Shown piece by piece: positions 14,573 to 16,110 of a stretch of DNA of 16,110 nucleotides. A program made the translations under genes and the position numbers. Location of the stretch: the NCBI GenBank assembly GCA_013695505.1, contig JACDAH010000199.1, forward strand, positions 1 to 16,110, read 5' to 3'. Position 1 is the stretch's first letter; every line of letters begins with the position of its first letter. Source of the stretch: Chloroflexota bacterium. Lineage in GTDB: Bacteria; Chloroflexota; Limnocylindria; Limnocylindrales; CSP1-4. The notes below the pieces were generated by a model. It did no database searches. It saw nothing but the letters and a program-made list of their open reading frames with translations, and was not told where the DNA came from.

Positions 14573-16110
14573 GTGCCAGCTTCCACCGCCTCCACCAGCC
14601 GTGACGCCTTCCGGCCCGATATCGAGGGTCTGCGCGGGCTGGCCGTCCTCGTGGTCATCCTGTTCCACGCCGGCCTTGCCGGAATCCTCGGCGGCTTCGT
14701 CGGCGTCGACGTCTTCTTCGTCATCAGCGGTTTCCTGATCACCGGCCTCCTGCTTCGCGAGCGCGAGCGCACCGGGGGTATCGCCCTCCTCCCCTTCTAC
14801 GCCCGCCGAGCGCGGCGCCTCCTCCCTGCCGCGATCGTCGTCCTCGTCGTCACGCTCGTCGCCGCGATGAACCTCGTGGCTCCGCTGGATCGGCCGACAG
14901 TCGGGCTCGACGGCGCCGCCGCAGCCCTGTCGATCGGCAACATCCGGTTCGCCATGGCGGCGGGTGACTACTTCTCGACCGTGGCGGCTCCCTCGCCGTT
15001 CCTGCATTTCTGGAGCCTCGCCGTCGAGGAGCAGTTCTATCTCGTGTGGCCGGCGCTGATCCTCCTGGTCGCCCGTGGCCGCCATCCCAGCCGGCGCGTG
15101 CTGATCGCGCTCGGCGTCATCGTCGCCACATCCTTCGCCGCGAACCTCGTCCTGACCGATGTCGCCGCCAACTGGGCGTTCTACTCCCTCCCGACGCGAG
15201 CGTGGGAGCTCGGCATCGGCGGACTCGTCGCGGCCGCTGCCGGTCACGGGCTCGGTCGTCGCGTTCCTCGCGGCGTGGCCAGCCTCGGGGGCTGGCTCGG
15301 ACTCGCGGCCGTCCTGGTCGCGATCCTCACCTTCGACTCGAGCCTCGCCTGGCCCGGCGTCGCGGCGATCATCCCGAGCGTCGGCACGGCCATCATCCTC
15401 GCCGCCGGCTGCCGCCGGCTCGGCCCGAGCCGGATCCTGGCAATGACCCCGCTCCGCTTCCTCGGCCGGATCAGCTACTCGCTGTACCTCGTCCACTGGC
15501 CGATCCTCGCCCTCGCGCCGTTCGCGCTCGGCGCGGCACCCGACGAGCTGACCCGGGTCGGTCTGGTCGGGTTGTCGATCGGTGCCGCCATCGTCTGCTG
15601 GGCCGCCATCGAGACGCCGTTCCGGGGAAACGTGCCGCGCCGGGCGCTCCAGCCGGGCCGGACCGTGTCGGTCGGCTTCGCGGCGATCCTGGCGGTCGTC
15701 GTCGTGGCCGCCGGACCGTCGTTCGGCGCGAGCGGCTTCCCGACCGTCGCCGCCGGCGAGCCGCCCGCGACCGCCGAGCCGAGCGACGAGCCGTGGCTCG
15801 ACGAGCTCCAGTCCATCTCCCCCATCGCCGGGCAATCGGCGGCCCCGTCCGCACCGGGCGACGAGCCCTTCCCCCTTCCCGGGCCGTCAGCGGACCCGGC
15901 GACCGACCCGACCCCAGCTCCGAGCGGCACTCCCCGCCCGACGTCACGCTCGACCCTGGCGCTACCGACCGGAAACACGGGCGCCCTTCCGGCCAACGTC
16001 CAGCCCGCTCTCGGCGACGCCCGTGCCGACGAGGAGCGCCTCCGCCGCGACGGCTGCCTCGCCTTCGAGGGTGTCACGATGCCGCCCGATTGCATCTACG
16101 GGGTCAAGGA
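14573..16110 (+). CDS. Acyltransferase-3 family membrane protein, probable SGNH fusion (3' truncated by window)
   Basis: Membrane O-acyltransferase of the OafA/OafB/OatA group, which acylate cell-surface glycans. The frame is open from GTG 14573 to the window end (512 codons); GGAG eight bases before the GTG supports the start. Family marks are R21-x10-H32 in IEGLRGLAVLVVILFH, the GGFVGVDVFFVISGFLIT block (about 40-57), FYARRARRLLPA, FWSLAVEEQFYLVWP and the last-helix motif ISYSLYLVHWPIL. About ten membrane spans are expected. After the last span, near codons 385-480, comes an extracellular linker rich in Pro, Ser, Ala, Thr and Asp. The final visible residues, RRDGCLAFEG and DCIYGVK, with two cysteines, resemble the segment that precedes the GDS motif of C-terminal SGNH domains, so the fusion is likely but its catalytic part lies outside the window. 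Confidence 0.92.
   Translation, partial: MPASTASTSRDAFRPDIEGLRGLAVLVVILFHAGLAGILGGFVGVDVFFVISGFLITGLLLRERERTGGIALLPFYARRARRLLPAAIVVLVVTLVAAMNLVAPLDRPTVGLDGAAAALSIGNIRFAMAAGDYFSTVAAPSPFLHFWSLAVEEQFYLVWPALILLVARGRHPSRRVLIALGVIVATSFAANLVLTDVAANWAFYSLPTRAWELGIGGLVAAAAGHGLGRRVPRGVASLGGWLGLAAVLVAILTFDSSLAWPGVAAIIPSVGTAIILAAGCRRLGPSRILAMTPLRFLGRISYSLYLVHWPILALAPFALGAAPDELTRVGLVGLSIGAAIVCWAAIETPFRGNVPRRALQPGRTVSVGFAAILAVVVVAAGPSFGASGFPTVAAGEPPATAEPSDEPWLDELQSISPIAGQSAAPSAPGDEPFPLPGPSADPATDPTPAPSGTPRPTSRSTLALPTGNTGALPANVQPALGDARADEERLRRDGCLAFEGVTMPPDCIYGVK

Noticed and set aside
14507..15835. A 442-codon minus-strand frame opposite the acyltransferase
   Set aside because: Composition is almost entirely Asp/Arg/Glu/Gly with no fold pattern; the plus-strand frame has clear membrane spans and acyltransferase motifs.

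Overview
The window is GC-rich bacterial chromosome with third codon positions overwhelmingly G or C. It carries no rRNA, tRNA, CRISPR or insertion sequence that I can see. Two genes belong to the deazaflavin (F420)-dependent nitroreductase family, which implies an F420-making host. Together with the GC content, frequent GTG starts and at least one convincing leaderless promoter, this points to a Chloroflexota (Limnocylindria-like) or Actinomycetota genome. That placement is inference; no marker gene is present.

Layout. (1) 1-5507, plus strand: a tightly packed carbohydrate-type ABC importer operon. It has a solute-binding protein (5' end outside the window), two MalF/MalG-type permeases, a MalK/UgpC-type ATPase and a PHP-domain metallohydrolase with a complete set of metal ligands. 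The genes touch or overlap by 1-4 bases except for a 10-base gap before the hydrolase, so uptake and hydrolysis of one substrate are probably coupled. (2) 5544-7474: a DinB-fold protein converging on a two-gene minus-strand unit, a zinc-free MDR oxidoreductase followed by an SRPBCC protein. (3) 7813-9409: a minus-strand pair of poorly known genes, a HARE-HTH-like DNA-binding protein overlapping a small helical protein by 4 bases. A NTF2-like small protein diverges from them across an AT-rich spacer that contains an inverted repeat. (4) 9515-13324: a scatter of small stand-alone enzymes: a VOC protein, an F420-type nitroreductase, a DUF922-type lipoprotein with an HExxH motif, an ArsR-VOC operon and a second F420-type nitroreductase. 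(5) 13352-14366, minus strand: an HD-domain hydrolase, then two very small genes. One appears frameshifted and the other encodes a 23-residue lysine-rich peptide. (6) 14573-16110, plus strand: a membrane acyltransferase-3 protein whose C-terminal, probably SGNH, domain runs off the window.

The most sharply defined regulatory element is the ArsR promoter. It has a TTGACA and a TATGAT hexamer 18 bases apart, a perfect 6+4+6 inverted repeat filling the spacer, and a GTG start codon only 6 bases after the -10. It reads as a self-repressed, leaderless transcription unit. I see no large, clearly new multi-gene system. The best candidates for undescribed biology are the HARE-HTH/helical protein pair, the lysine-rich micro-protein and the PHP hydrolase wired to an ABC importer.
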